Shown: positions 1 through 8,100 of the stretch, in pieces | Layout: every line of letters starts with the position of its first letter | How positions within the stretch are numbered: position 1 is the first letter of the stretch | From: CAVPTL01 sp963794415 | GTDB taxonomy: Bacteria > Actinomycetota > Thermoleophilia > Gaiellales > JAICJC01 | Assembly (NCBI GenBank): GCA_963794415.1 | Contig: CAWCDI010000001.1 | Location: 186,001 to 250,000 of the forward strand | Length of the DNA stretch: 64,000 nt | Direction of reading: 5' to 3' | Program-made: the position numbers and the translations under genes | The notes under the pieces: model-generated | The model's input: only the letters and a program-made list of their open reading frames with translations | Databases searched by the model: none | Told to the model about the DNA's origin: nothing

Positions 1-54
1 TTCTCCGAGGCCGACGTGCAGGACGACATCGCGCTGGTCATCCTGCAGGCTTGA
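1..54 (+). CDS. C-terminal tail of a SpoIIE/PP2C-type phosphatase (partial)
   Basis: Only the last 17 codons are present, in frame from base 1 and ending at TGA 52-54. The tail contains D-D-I-A-L-V-I-L, the terminal metal-binding strand of PPM/PP2C phosphatases of the SpoIIE/RsbU type, where the paired aspartates hold the catalytic Mn or Mg. Such enzymes usually dephosphorylate anti-anti-sigma factors in stress signalling. The gene converges on the flavoprotein gene of the other strand and overlaps its end by 17 bases. The call rests on this short tail alone; sensor domains, if any, lie outside the window. Confidence 0.6.
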   Translation, partial: FSEADVQDDIALVILQA

Positions 55-1393
55 GGGCGCGCACGGCCTTCGGCAGGGCCTCGCCGAAGGTCGGAAACTG
101 CATCGGCGTGTTCACGAGCGTCTCGACCGGCGCGCGCAGCTGGATCGCCATCACGGCCGCGCCGATGTACTCCGAGGCGAGCGGCCCAACCGCCACCGCG
201 CCCACCAGCGTGCTGGTCGCGAGGTCGCAGAGCACTGTCATGAAGCCGGTCTTGCCTGTGCCGTACGTGCCGGGGCGCGAGAGGTCTGCGACCTGCGCGG
301 TGCCGATCGCGACCTTCATCTGCTGCTCCTTGCACTGGCTCATGGTGAGGCCGACCGACGCCACCTCCGGGTCGGTGAACACCGTGCGCGGCATCGCGCG
401 GTAGTCGGCCACGCGCGGCGATCCGAGGATGCCCGCGGCCACCAGCTCGCCCTGATAGTGGGCGACGTGGGTGAACGGCATGACCGAGGTGACGTCGCCG
501 GCCGCCCACACGTGGTCGCCCGCGCGGCAGTGCTCGTCAACGTCGATGCCACCCGACTCGCCCGGCGTGATGCCGATCTCCTCGAGGCCGAGGTCGTCGA
601 TCCGCGGCGTCCGGCCCAGCGCGAGGATCAGCCTCTGGGCCTCGAACTGCGCGCCGTTTTGGAGCTCGACCCCGACGCCCTCGGCAGTCCTCTCGACGCG
701 GGTCGCCTCGGAGCCGAGCTGCACGTCGATGCCCTCCTCGGTGAACACTCGCTCCACCACCTTGCCGGCGTCGGCGTCCTCGCCCGCGCAGAGCTGACTG
801 CCGCTCTCGATGAGGGTCACGCCGCAGCCGAGGCGGCGCAGCATCTGGGCGGTCTCCATGCCCACCGGGCCGCCGCCGAGGACGATCGCATCGCGCGGGG
901 GCCGGGCCATGCCGGTCACCTCGCGGGTCGTCCACGCGTCCACCTGCTCGAGGCCGGCGATCGGCGGGATGAGCGGCACGGTGCCGGTAGCGATCACCAG
1001 ATCCTTGTAGGCGATCTCCTCGCCGCCCACCGAGATGCGGCCGGGCCGCACGATCGTGGCGGCGCCGCGCACCAGCTTCGCACCGTTTTGCTGCACGTGG
1101 GAGGCCTTCTCGGAGTCGTCGAGGTGCGAGATGATCTTGTCGCGGTAGGCGGCGATCACGTCCCACTCCTCCTCGGCCGGGATCAGCCCGGGGAAGCGTC
1201 GCGCGTCGGCCTGGATCTCGCCCGGGCGAAGGAGCGTCTTTGACGGCATGCATGCCCAGTACGGGCACTCGCCCCCCACCAGCTCGCGCTCGGCCAGCAC
1301 CACGCTTCGGCCCGATCCGGCCAGGCCGGCGACCACCGACTCACCCGCCGGGCCACCCCCGAGGATCGCGACGTCGAAGCGCTCAGCCGGCAT
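38..1393 (-). CDS. Class I pyridine nucleotide-disulfide oxidoreductase (dihydrolipoyl dehydrogenase/mercuric reductase-like)
   Basis: A 451-residue FAD flavoprotein. It has an N-terminal GGGPAG dinucleotide-binding motif (residues 12-17), a redox-disulfide motif GGECPYWACMPSK with Cys43 and Cys48 (the C-x4-C of the glutathione reductase family), a second GGGPVG NAD(P)H motif and the ALGRTPR and AAGDV signatures. The usual catalytic His of the C-terminal HPT-x-x-E motif is replaced: the corresponding sequence reads QFPTFGE. The substrate may therefore differ from lipoamide or glutathione. The start is ATG 1393, overlapping the stop of the upstream decarboxylase gene by 11 bases; longer in-frame starts would lie inside that gene. 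It is the last gene of a coupled four-gene minus-strand cluster. Confidence 0.85.
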   Translation of the reverse strand: MPAERFDVAILGGGPAGESVVAGLAGSGRSVVLAERELVGGECPYWACMPSKTLLRPGEIQADARRFPGLIPAEEEWDVIAAYRDKIISHLDDSEKASHVQQNGAKLVRGAATIVRPGRISVGGEEIAYKDLVIATGTVPLIPPIAGLEQVDAWTTREVTGMARPPRDAIVLGGGPVGMETAQMLRRLGCGVTLIESGSQLCAGEDADAGKVVERVFTEEGIDVQLGSEATRVERTAEGVGVELQNGAQFEAQRLILALGRTPRIDDLGLEEIGITPGESGGIDVDEHCRAGDHVWAAGDVTSVMPFTHVAHYQGELVAAGILGSPRVADYRAMPRTVFTDPEVASVGLTMSQCKEQQMKVAIGTAQVADLSRPGTYGTGKTGFMTVLCDLATSTLVGAVAVGPLASEYIGAAVMAIQLRAPVETLVNTPMQFPTFGEALPKAVRALKPAG

Positions 1394-2702
1394 GCGTGAG
1401 GGCTCCGGCGTCGATGTCGTCGAGCGACGGCTGGTCACCGACCCCGAGGATCACGTTTCGGGCCAGCGGGATCTGGTGCGAGCTCGACTCGAGCAGGTGC
1501 ATGAGGTACCCCGCGGTGTTGGGGAAGACCACCAGGTCGCCGACGGCGATCCCGTCCTGCGCGGCGATCCGCCGCCAGCTGAGCAGCTCGCGCTCGATGC
1601 AGTAGGCCCCCACCAGGTAGCCCTCGATGGGTCCGGTTGGCGGCGCGCCGTGGCCGGGTCGCAGGAGCAGCGGGTCCACCATGAAGTCGTCGGATCCCGA
1701 GCGGCACTGCGTGCGGTTCATCTCCGCGCCGATGAGCCACTCGCCGTCGGCTCGCTGCTTGCGAAACCGCACCCGCGCGACCGTCATCCCGCAGCCGTCG
1801 AGCAGCGACCGGCCCGGCTCGCAGCGAAGCGCCAGGCCGCGCGCCGCGATCTGATGGGCGACGGGGGAGAGCACCTGGTCGAGCCACTCCCCGCGCACCG
1901 GCTCCTGGTGGTAGGGATAGACGTTGGCGAGGGGGTGGCGCTCGAAGGTCTGCGGATCGCGACGGTGCTGCTCCCAGAACCGCTCCCACTGATCGGCTGA
2001 GTCGAGGTAGCTCATGGGGATGCCGCCGCCGATATCGAGAAATCCCACGGGGTGCCCGCGGCCGCGCAGCTCATCGACCAGGACGAGCGACTCGGTGATC
2101 GCAGCGACCCGGTCGGCGGCGGCATACCCGTTCACGTGGAAGTGGACGCCGGTCACCGAGACCCACGCGGCGGCCTCGAGGGCGTCGTCGTGGCTCAGGC
2201 CGAAGCGGGTGGGGAACCGGCCCTCGGCCGGCGCCGGCGCAAGCCGAAGCGCCACGTTGGGCATGCGGCCGTCGGCCAGCGCGAGGAGCTCCTCCAGCTC
2301 GTCGAGGTTATCGATCACCACGGTGACGTCCTCGGCCAGGCACAGCTCCAGGAGCGCGGGCGGCTTCACCGCGGCGGTCACCATGATCCGGTCGGGCGGG
2401 ACGCCGCGGCTCAGCGTCTGCTGCAGCTCGCGCTCGCTGGCGACGTCCACTCCCAGGCCCAGGCGGCGAGCCTCGTCCACCAGCGCGAGGGCCTTGTTGG
2501 CCTTCCGCGCGAAGTAGATCTCGAGCTCGAGGCCGTGGGCCGCCGCGGCTCCCGCGAGCTCGGCAGCGTTTCGCGCCATCGGCTGGGGATCGATGACGTT
2601 GAGCGGCGAGCCGTACCGGTCGAGCCACTCCGCGAGCGCGTCGGGATGGTCGCAGAGCCGCGCCATCCACGGCTCGAGCCTGGCGGTGAGCGGCGCGATC
2701 AC
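1383..2702 (-). CDS. Y4yA-like fold-III PLP-dependent decarboxylase (Orn/DAP decarboxylase superfamily)
   Basis: A 439-residue protein starting at GTG 2702, which overlaps the stop of the upstream FAD protein as GTGA. The N-terminal barrel carries EIYFARKANKA, whose Lys67 should form the Schiff base with PLP as in alanine racemase-fold decarboxylases. GGGIPMSY and CEPGRSLLDGCG match the phosphate-binding and C-terminal motifs of diaminopimelate/ornithine decarboxylases. Sequence and neighbours (an SbnA-like synthase and an FAD/NAD(P)-binding protein) resemble the Y4yA family first seen on the Rhizobium NGR234 symbiotic plasmid. It probably decarboxylates an amino-acid-derived intermediate; the substrate cannot be read from sequence. 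Confidence 0.8.
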   Translation of the reverse strand: MIAPLTARLEPWMARLCDHPDALAEWLDRYGSPLNVIDPQPMARNAAELAGAAAAHGLELEIYFARKANKALALVDEARRLGLGVDVASERELQQTLSRGVPPDRIMVTAAVKPPALLELCLAEDVTVVIDNLDELEELLALADGRMPNVALRLAPAPAEGRFPTRFGLSHDDALEAAAWVSVTGVHFHVNGYAAADRVAAITESLVLVDELRGRGHPVGFLDIGGGIPMSYLDSADQWERFWEQHRRDPQTFERHPLANVYPYHQEPVRGEWLDQVLSPVAHQIAARGLALRCEPGRSLLDGCGMTVARVRFRKQRADGEWLIGAEMNRTQCRSGSDDFMVDPLLLRPGHGAPPTGPIEGYLVGAYCIERELLSWRRIAAQDGIAVGDLVVFPNTAGYLMHLLESSSHQIPLARNVILGVGDQPSLDDIDAGALTHAG

Positions 2703-4065
2703 GCCGGTACCCGGGCGTGCGCGTGGAGCGTACGGCTGAGCGTGTCGTTGCCGATCACCCAGTCCTCGGTGGGCCGGCCGACCACGGAGAGACCCGGCGC
2801 GCAGCCCGAGATGCCGCGGCGCCCGGCGGGCACGGTCAGATGCCCGGCTGCGACGAGCTGCTCGAGCAGGCGTCCGGTGGCACCGGGTGGCGGCATGACG
2901 GCATCGACGTGCACGTCCGCGGCCCGCGCAGGCCCGGCGAGCTGTGAGACATCGACGACGCCGGCCTCGATCAGCGCAAGCAGCTTGGCGGCGTTCTGGG
3001 GGCCGGGCCCGAACGCGACGCGCTCCATCTCTGCCTCCAGACGGCGGAACGCGGGCCACTCGGCCGCGGTGAGCCCGTCGCCGCCGAAGCGCTCGACGAT
3101 GGCCGGATAGAGCGATCGCCACGTGTGGCCCACGGCCCACTGGGTGTCCGGCGGGGAGAGGCCGGCGCCCACCGAGAGCGAGTGGGCGATCTCCCCGGCG
3201 GGGTCGCGCTCCACGCGCCGGGTGTTGCCGCTGACGGCGATGAGGGCCTCGGCGGCGGTCTCTGCCAGCACGGGCGTCATGCTGCCGTCGGGCAGCGACC
3301 GCACGCGCTCGCGGCCGGCGCTCATGATGGGATCCAGGCCGTCGAACTCCACCGAGGGCTTCGGGAGCATCGGCCGGCCGCTGCGCGAGTAGGGAAGCAG
3401 CACGATGCCGTCGTCGCGGGAGCCGTCGTAGGTGAGCCGGTAGGGGTGCTCGCCCTGTGCCGTGAACTCGCCGCCGCGGCCCTCGGTGAGCGCGAGCGCC
3501 ACGTCGATGAACGTCAGTGCGAAGCCCCGCACCGCCACGCGGCTGCCGGGCGGGATCCGCTCGGGCGAGAGCCAGCGATCTACCGGGTAGACGCGGCCGG
3601 GCTGGTGGCCGGTGGCGATCACCACCTGGTCGTAGTCACGCCCCGCGACGCGCCAGCGCGAGCCGATCGGCGTGACGCCGCACACGCGCGTGCGGTGGAT
3701 CTCCACCGATGCGCTTCGCGGCGCGTGGCGCAGCACCCGCGCGAGCCCGTCGGCCAGATAGAGGCCCACCTCCCCGCGCGGGACGTAGGCGCCGGCGGGG
3801 ATGCCCGACCACTCGGTGAACGAGCGCTGCTCCGACGCGGGCACGACGCTCTCGCCGGGCAGCCACATGTCAACGTGGCGCGCGGCGTAGTTCATGCGCA
3901 GGTAGCGGGGCTGGCGCGGGTCATAGTTGGGCCCGGCGCCGGGCACGGGGTGGGGCTCGAAGACGTCGATGGCGACCGGCGTGTCGCCGGCCTCGGCGAG
4001 CAGCCGGTCGAGCGCGTAGAGCCCTTTGGCCCGAGGCCCACGATCGCGATGCGAACCGGCCGCAC
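2699..4065 (-). CDS. FAD/NAD(P)-binding protein of the Y4yA cluster (apparent frameshift near the N-terminus)
   Basis: GTG 4065 directly follows the TAG stop of the SbnA-like gene and opens with VRPVRIAIVGLGPKG, a Rossmann motif typical of the FAD-NAD(P)-binding family (PF13454-like). After this motif the frame is lost near 4020, where one G appears to be missing from an AAAGGG run; restoring it gives GLYALDRLLAEAGDTP and joins the long downstream frame that begins PGAGPNYDPRQPRYLRMN. The downstream part includes VVIATGHQPG and RVAVRGFALTF. The family is widespread but poorly characterised and may oxidise or reduce the pathway intermediate. The break is probably a sequencing error, because the rest of the gene is well conserved. 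Confidence 0.72.
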
Positions 4066-5085
4066 CTAGATCAGCTCCGCAAGCTGGGCGGGGCTGCAGC
4101 CGAGGCTGCTCTCCACCCAGTCGTCGTCGTAGACGGTGCTCAGGTAGCCCGAGCCGCCGTCGGGGAAGATCATGGCGCAGCGGCTGCCGGGCGCCATCTC
4201 GGGCGCGAGCCGCTGGAGGGCGACCGCGACCGCGCCGGACGATGCGCCGGCGAGGATCGCCTCGCGCTGGGCCAGCCGGCGGCAGCCAACCACGCAGTCG
4301 AGGTCGGACATGCGCATGAGCCGGTCGAAGTGCACGAACCGCGAGAGCTCGGTCTCGATGCCGGCCCCGAAGCCGGGCAGCCGGCGGGTGCCGGGCGTGC
4401 CGCCGAAGAGCACGCTGCCGACGGCGTCAACCGCGACCACCCGGGTCGTGCGGTCGTGCGCGTTCAGGTAGTCGCAGCAGCCGAGCAGCGTGCCGGTGGT
4501 GCTCGTGGCGACGAAGAGGTAGTCGACGGCTCCGTCCAGCGCCTCGTCGATCTCGCGCATGGTGCCGTCGGCGTGCGCTGCGGGGTTGGACGGGTTGGCG
4601 TACTGGTTGGGGCTGAACGCGCCGGCGGTCTCATCCAGGAGCCGCGCGACCAGCTTGCGGCGCGCGACCAGGAGGTCGCCCGTCTCGGGGTCGGGGCGGT
4701 CCACGACGCGCACCTCGGCGCCGAGCGCGCGCAGGGTGCGCACGTTTCGCTCGTTGGCACGCTCGTCCACTACGCAGATGAGCCTGATGCCGTGGTAGCG
4801 GCACGCCTGAGCGAGGCCGACGCCCATGTTGCCCGACGTCGACTCGATCACCGTCGTCTCCGGGCCGATCGAGCCGTCGCGAAGCGCGTCGGAGATGATG
4901 CGCGCCGCCGGCCTGTCCTTGGTGCTGCCGCCCGGGTTTGCGGCCTCGAGCTTGGCCCAGACGTGCACGTCGAGCGGTGCCAGGAGCCGCGTGAGCTCGA
5001 TCAGCGGCGTGTCGCCAATCGCGTCGAGCACGCCCGTGGAGGGCGCGCGAACAGCACTTCCAGAGCCCACCAGGTTGCTTGCCAC
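4066..5085 (-). CDS. SbnA-like PLP-dependent cysteine synthase family protein
   Basis: A 339-residue fold-II PLP enzyme. GGSTKDRPA holds the Schiff-base lysine (Lys56 from the GTG start at 5085), STSGNMG is the substrate/phosphate loop, STTGTLLG the glycine-rich PLP phosphate cup, and GASSGA a late conserved loop. These match SbnA, which makes N-(1-amino-1-carboxyl-2-ethyl)-glutamate, the precursor of L-2,3-diaminopropionate, more closely than CysK. The frame stays open to 5163, but that would run into the divergent amidohydrolase gene, so 5085 is preferred. It is the first gene of the minus-strand cluster and abuts the next gene without a gap. Exact substrates are inferred. Confidence 0.78.
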   Translation of the reverse strand: MASNLVGSGSAVRAPSTGVLDAIGDTPLIELTRLLAPLDVHVWAKLEAANPGGSTKDRPAARIISDALRDGSIGPETTVIESTSGNMGVGLAQACRYHGIRLICVVDERANERNVRTLRALGAEVRVVDRPDPETGDLLVARRKLVARLLDETAGAFSPNQYANPSNPAAHADGTMREIDEALDGAVDYLFVATSTTGTLLGCCDYLNAHDRTTRVVAVDAVGSVLFGGTPGTRRLPGFGAGIETELSRFVHFDRLMRMSDLDCVVGCRRLAQREAILAGASSGAVAVALQRLAPEMAPGSRCAMIFPDGGSGYLSTVYDDDWVESSLGCSPAQLAELI

Positions 5086-5156
5086 GCTCTGTGGATACCC
5101 CACCGCCCGCCGGAATAATCGGTGGACGGGTGCGGTAGCCTTGCTGTTTGGGCAGC

Positions 5157-6672
5157 ATGGCATTCACCGGCGGGCGCGTGCTCACGATGGACCCGCACCT
5201 CCCCGAGGCCGAGGCGGTGCTGATCGAGGACGGCCGCGTGCAGGCGGTCGGGGCCGACGGGCACGTGCGCGGCGCTGCCCCGGCGGGCGCCGAGATGGTG
5301 GATCTCGCGGGGCGCACCGTCATCCCGGGGCTGATCGACGGGCACTGCCACCTCGAGCTGAGCGCAACGCACATCGCCTATACGGTGCTCTGCCAGGTGG
5401 ATCGCTGCCCTACCATCCCGGCGATCCTGGCCGCCCTCGCCGCGCGCGCCGCCGTGACGCCCGCAGGGGAGTGGGTGATCGGCCGCACCGATGTGGGCCT
5501 CGCGCTCTACGTGCCTGAGGGCCGCACGGTGCTGCGGGCCGACCTCGATGCCGCCGTCCCCGACCACCCGTGCGTGCTCTTCACCGGCCTCCACGTCGTG
5601 ACCCTGAACACGGCCGCGCTCCGGGTCACCGGCCTGCTCGACGGCTCGGCGGAGCTGCCGCGCGGGGCGGCGGCCGACATCCCGAGCGGCCGCGCGAAGG
5701 AGATCTGGGACTGGCTGCCGCTGCCGCCCGTCGGCCGCGAGCGGATCGCCGCCGCCATCCGCGACGTCGGCCGCGAGCGGTGGACGGCGCGCGGCGTCAC
5801 CACCATCGCCGAGCTGCCGTTCACGCTCGACGGCATCGCCGCGATGGGCGACCTCCGCGACCGCGGCGAGCTGCCCGTCCGCCTGGGGCTCTGGATGCAG
5901 ACGCCGCGGTTTGCCGGCGTCGCGTGGGATCATGGGTGACGACGAGTGGCTTCGCTACGGCGGCGTCAAGCTGTTCGTCGATGGGATCGGTACCGACGTC
6001 TGGGGCACGCCCGAGCTGGATCTGAAGTGGACGCAGGACGAGCTCGACGAGGTGGTCTTCGACGCGCACGAGCGCGACCGCCAGCTCTGGATGCACGTGG
6101 CCCCGACGCTCCCGGCGTGCGACATGGCGCTCACCGCCATCGAGCGCGCGCTCCTTCGGCTACCGCAGGAGAACCACCGCCACCGGATCGAGCACATCGG
6201 CGACCTGGCGCCGCAGCCCGAGCTGCTCGCGCGGGTCAAGGCCGCCGGCGTCATCCCCGTGACCACCCCGCAGTTCACCTATAGCTACGGCGACATGGCG
6301 CCGCTCGAGGCCGCGACGCCGCTTCGCACGCTGCACCAGCTGGGCTTCCGCCCGCCGGGAAACTCCGACGCGACCGGCACGCAGCTCGAGGCGCTCAACC
6401 CGTGGCACTCGATCTGGTGTGCGATGACCCACCGCACGCGCGCCGGGGGCGTGGTGCTGCCCGACGAGACGATCGACCTGCACTCCGCGCTTCGGATGTT
6501 CACGCGCGATGCCGCCTACGCGTGCGGCATGGACGACCGCGGGATGCTCACCCCGGGCCGGCTCGGCGACCTCGTGGTGCTGGGCGCCGACCCGTTTACA
6601 ACGCCGGTGGACGACCTCCCGCTGCTCCCGATCGACATGACCGTGATCGGCGGGGTTACTCAGCCAGCGTGA
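5157..6672 (+). CDS. YtcJ-like metal-dependent amidohydrolase (apparent frameshift in the middle)
   Basis: An amidohydrolase-superfamily protein of about 505 residues read in two frames. The first frame (start ATG 5157) holds the GRTVIPGLIDGHCHLE HxH metal site and runs to a TGA at 5937-5939. The second frame continues with GDDEWLRYGGVKLFVDGIGTD, then HRIEHIGD (metal His) and a C-terminal LTPGRLGDLVVLGADP motif. The parts join near 5930-5937 and together resemble YtcJ/AepA-like hydrolases, which are usually slightly longer. An ATG lies at the junction, but a second independent gene is unlikely because each half lacks essential metal ligands. The substrate is unknown. It is divergent from the SbnA-like gene. 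Confidence 0.75.
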
Positions 6673-7054
6673 TGCGGGTGACGGGAAGGCCGCCCAGCTT
6701 CTGGGCGATCTCCTCGCTCTTGCCCTCCTCGAGCCAGCTCGCCTCGTCGTCGGGCCGCGTGACCACCACGATCTGGTCGGCCTTGAACTGACGCAGCTCG
6801 TCCACGGCCGCCTGCAGCGGATCGGAGTCGCCCGCCACGGTGGTGGTCGCGTCCGAATCGACGGCATCGCCGATCCTGTCGGCCGCGACCTGCGCCCGCT
6901 CGCGCGCGTCGTCCTCGTCGTTGGCGAGCCACTGGAGGCGCGACTGCTTCACCACAGGCACCACCACGCGCAGCTGCTCGATGTCGCCGCCGATCGCCTC
7001 GCGAAGCGCGTCGGGGGAGTGCTCCACGGTGCTGATCACAAGGACGTTTGCCAT
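6656..7054 (-). CDS. Universal-stress-like hypothetical protein (132 aa)
   Basis: A 132-residue soluble acidic protein starting MANVLVISTVEHSPDALREAI. The alternation of hydrophobic strands (VLVIS, LRVVVPVV, QIVVVTRP, PVTRITL) with helices suggests a small Rossmann/USP-like alpha-beta fold, but there is no clear ATP-binding G-x2-G-x9-G motif. The ATG at 7054 overlaps the stop of the upstream 45-codon gene by one base, so the two are likely translated together. The 3' end overlaps the convergent amidohydrolase gene by 17 bases. I do not recognise a specific function. Confidence 0.7.
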   Translation of the reverse strand: MANVLVISTVEHSPDALREAIGGDIEQLRVVVPVVKQSRLQWLANDEDDARERAQVAADRIGDAVDSDATTTVAGDSDPLQAAVDELRQFKADQIVVVTRPDDEASWLEEGKSEEIAQKLGGLPVTRITLAE

Positions 7055-7191
7055 CAGATCTCGTTGTCCTCGGACTCGGGCGTGGGATCGCCGTCGGCGG
7101 GCACGGGCTGCTCGGCGGGCGGCTCCACCTCGGGCGCGGCCTCCGGGTGCGTGGGATGTGCGGGTGGTTCCTTGGGCGGTGTCTCTGTCAT
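7054..7191 (-). CDS. Small Pro/Glu-rich protein (45 aa)
   Basis: ATG 7191 opens a 45-codon frame ending at TGA 7056-7054. The product begins MTETPPKEPPAHPTHPEAAP and is about one third proline plus many Glu and Asp, with no hydrophobic segment, so it is probably an intrinsically disordered acidic peptide. Its stop overlaps the start of the 132-residue gene by one base (TGATG), an arrangement used for translational coupling. Its function is unknown. Strong compositional bias together with the coupled arrangement argue for a real gene over chance. Confidence 0.55.
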   Translation of the reverse strand: MTETPPKEPPAHPTHPEAAPEVEPPAEQPVPADGDPTPESEDNEI

Positions 7192-7220
7192 GCCCGGTAC
7201 CTACCCGCGAGAGGCGCGGC

Positions 7221-8015
7221 TCAACCGGTGACCGAGCGCAGGTACGGCACGCTCTTGCAGACCGCGGCGCCCGGATGCAGGTGGATGGGCGTCCACGGCA
7301 CCACTCGAAGCGTGCGGCAATCGATCGTGCCCTTCAGCTCGCGCGCGCAGGCCCACCGCACGCCGGAGCCGCCGATCTTCGCGCACGTATAGGCGGTGCC
7401 CTTGCCGGCGTGGCGCAGCACGTCGGCCGCCACCAGGTCGCGCGTGACGGGCTTCGGCAGCATCCCCGTGAAGACCGGAGTCGCGCAGCGGCCCGTGGTC
7501 AGGCGCCCCGGCGACACCCGGCCGAGCGGAGAGACCGACACCGTGAGGCAGGTTGACTCGGCCCTGTACACCACCGCGCAAGTCCACTTCGACCCGTTGG
7601 CGGAGTCCTGCGAGCAGCCGATGGTCGAGCCCGGGTGCACCAGCGCGACGTGCTGCTGGATGTCGCTCGCGTCCGCGCGCGGGCGAAACTGGACGTACCA
7701 GAACACGCCGGCGAGGATCAGGATCGCGAGCGACACGAGCAGCGGGTAGCGCAGCTCGGCCCACCTGGAGTGGTGCTCGGGCTCGTGGTCGTCGTCCACC
7801 GGCACCGGGTCGGTGACGTAGTAGAACGGCGGGGTGGGCTGCTCGGGAGGCTTTGGGGGCTCGGGCGGCAAGGGATCTGGGGAGACGGTAACGGAGCGCG
7901 GGGCTGGTGGTGCCATCGGCGCTGCCGAGCGCCGCATCAGCAGGCGCACGAGCCACAGCCCGGTGATCACCAGGAAGAGCGTACGTGATGCTCGCAACAC
8001 CCCGCGCAAGGTCAT
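7221..8015 (-). CDS. Membrane-anchored protein with two cysteine-rich extracytoplasmic repeats (264 aa)
   Basis: Starts MTLRGVLRASRTLFLVITGL with a first hydrophobic helix (about residues 10-27). A Pro-rich stretch (about 40-65), a second helix (YPLLVSLAILILAGVFWYV, about 90-110) and an exported-looking C-terminal half follow. That half contains two similar units: CSQDSANGSKWTCAVV with a later STCLTV, and CAKIGGSGVRWACARE with a later DCRTLRV. Both share the pattern C-x5-8-G-x-(K/R)W-x-CA followed about 10 residues later by C-x-(T/L), suggesting an internal duplication of a disulfide-bonded domain. No known family is recognised. It is transcribed divergently from the MFS gene at 8101. Confidence 0.65.
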   Translation of the reverse strand: MTLRGVLRASRTLFLVITGLWLVRLLMRRSAAPMAPPAPRSVTVSPDPLPPEPPKPPEQPTPPFYYVTDPVPVDDDHEPEHHSRWAELRYPLLVSLAILILAGVFWYVQFRPRADASDIQQHVALVHPGSTIGCSQDSANGSKWTCAVVYRAESTCLTVSVSPLGRVSPGRLTTGRCATPVFTGMLPKPVTRDLVAADVLRHAGKGTAYTCAKIGGSGVRWACARELKGTIDCRTLRVVPWTPIHLHPGAAVCKSVPYLRSVTG

Positions 8016-8100
8016 GGGCAGTTCCCCCTGGTACCAGTGTCCGCGTGTCGGCCCGCCTTGACCAGCCCCCTCTCGGAAATCTCGCTGGCATCATGCGGCC

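Noticed and set aside
1383..3140. 585-residue form of the decarboxylase
   Set aside because: The first 146 residues are an out-of-frame reading of the FAD gene; GTG 2702 with a GTGA overlap is the sensible start.
38..5163. Complete siderophore cluster
   Set aside because: No NIS synthetase, NRPS, TonB-independent iron uptake or export gene is adjacent; only precursor-type enzymes are present.
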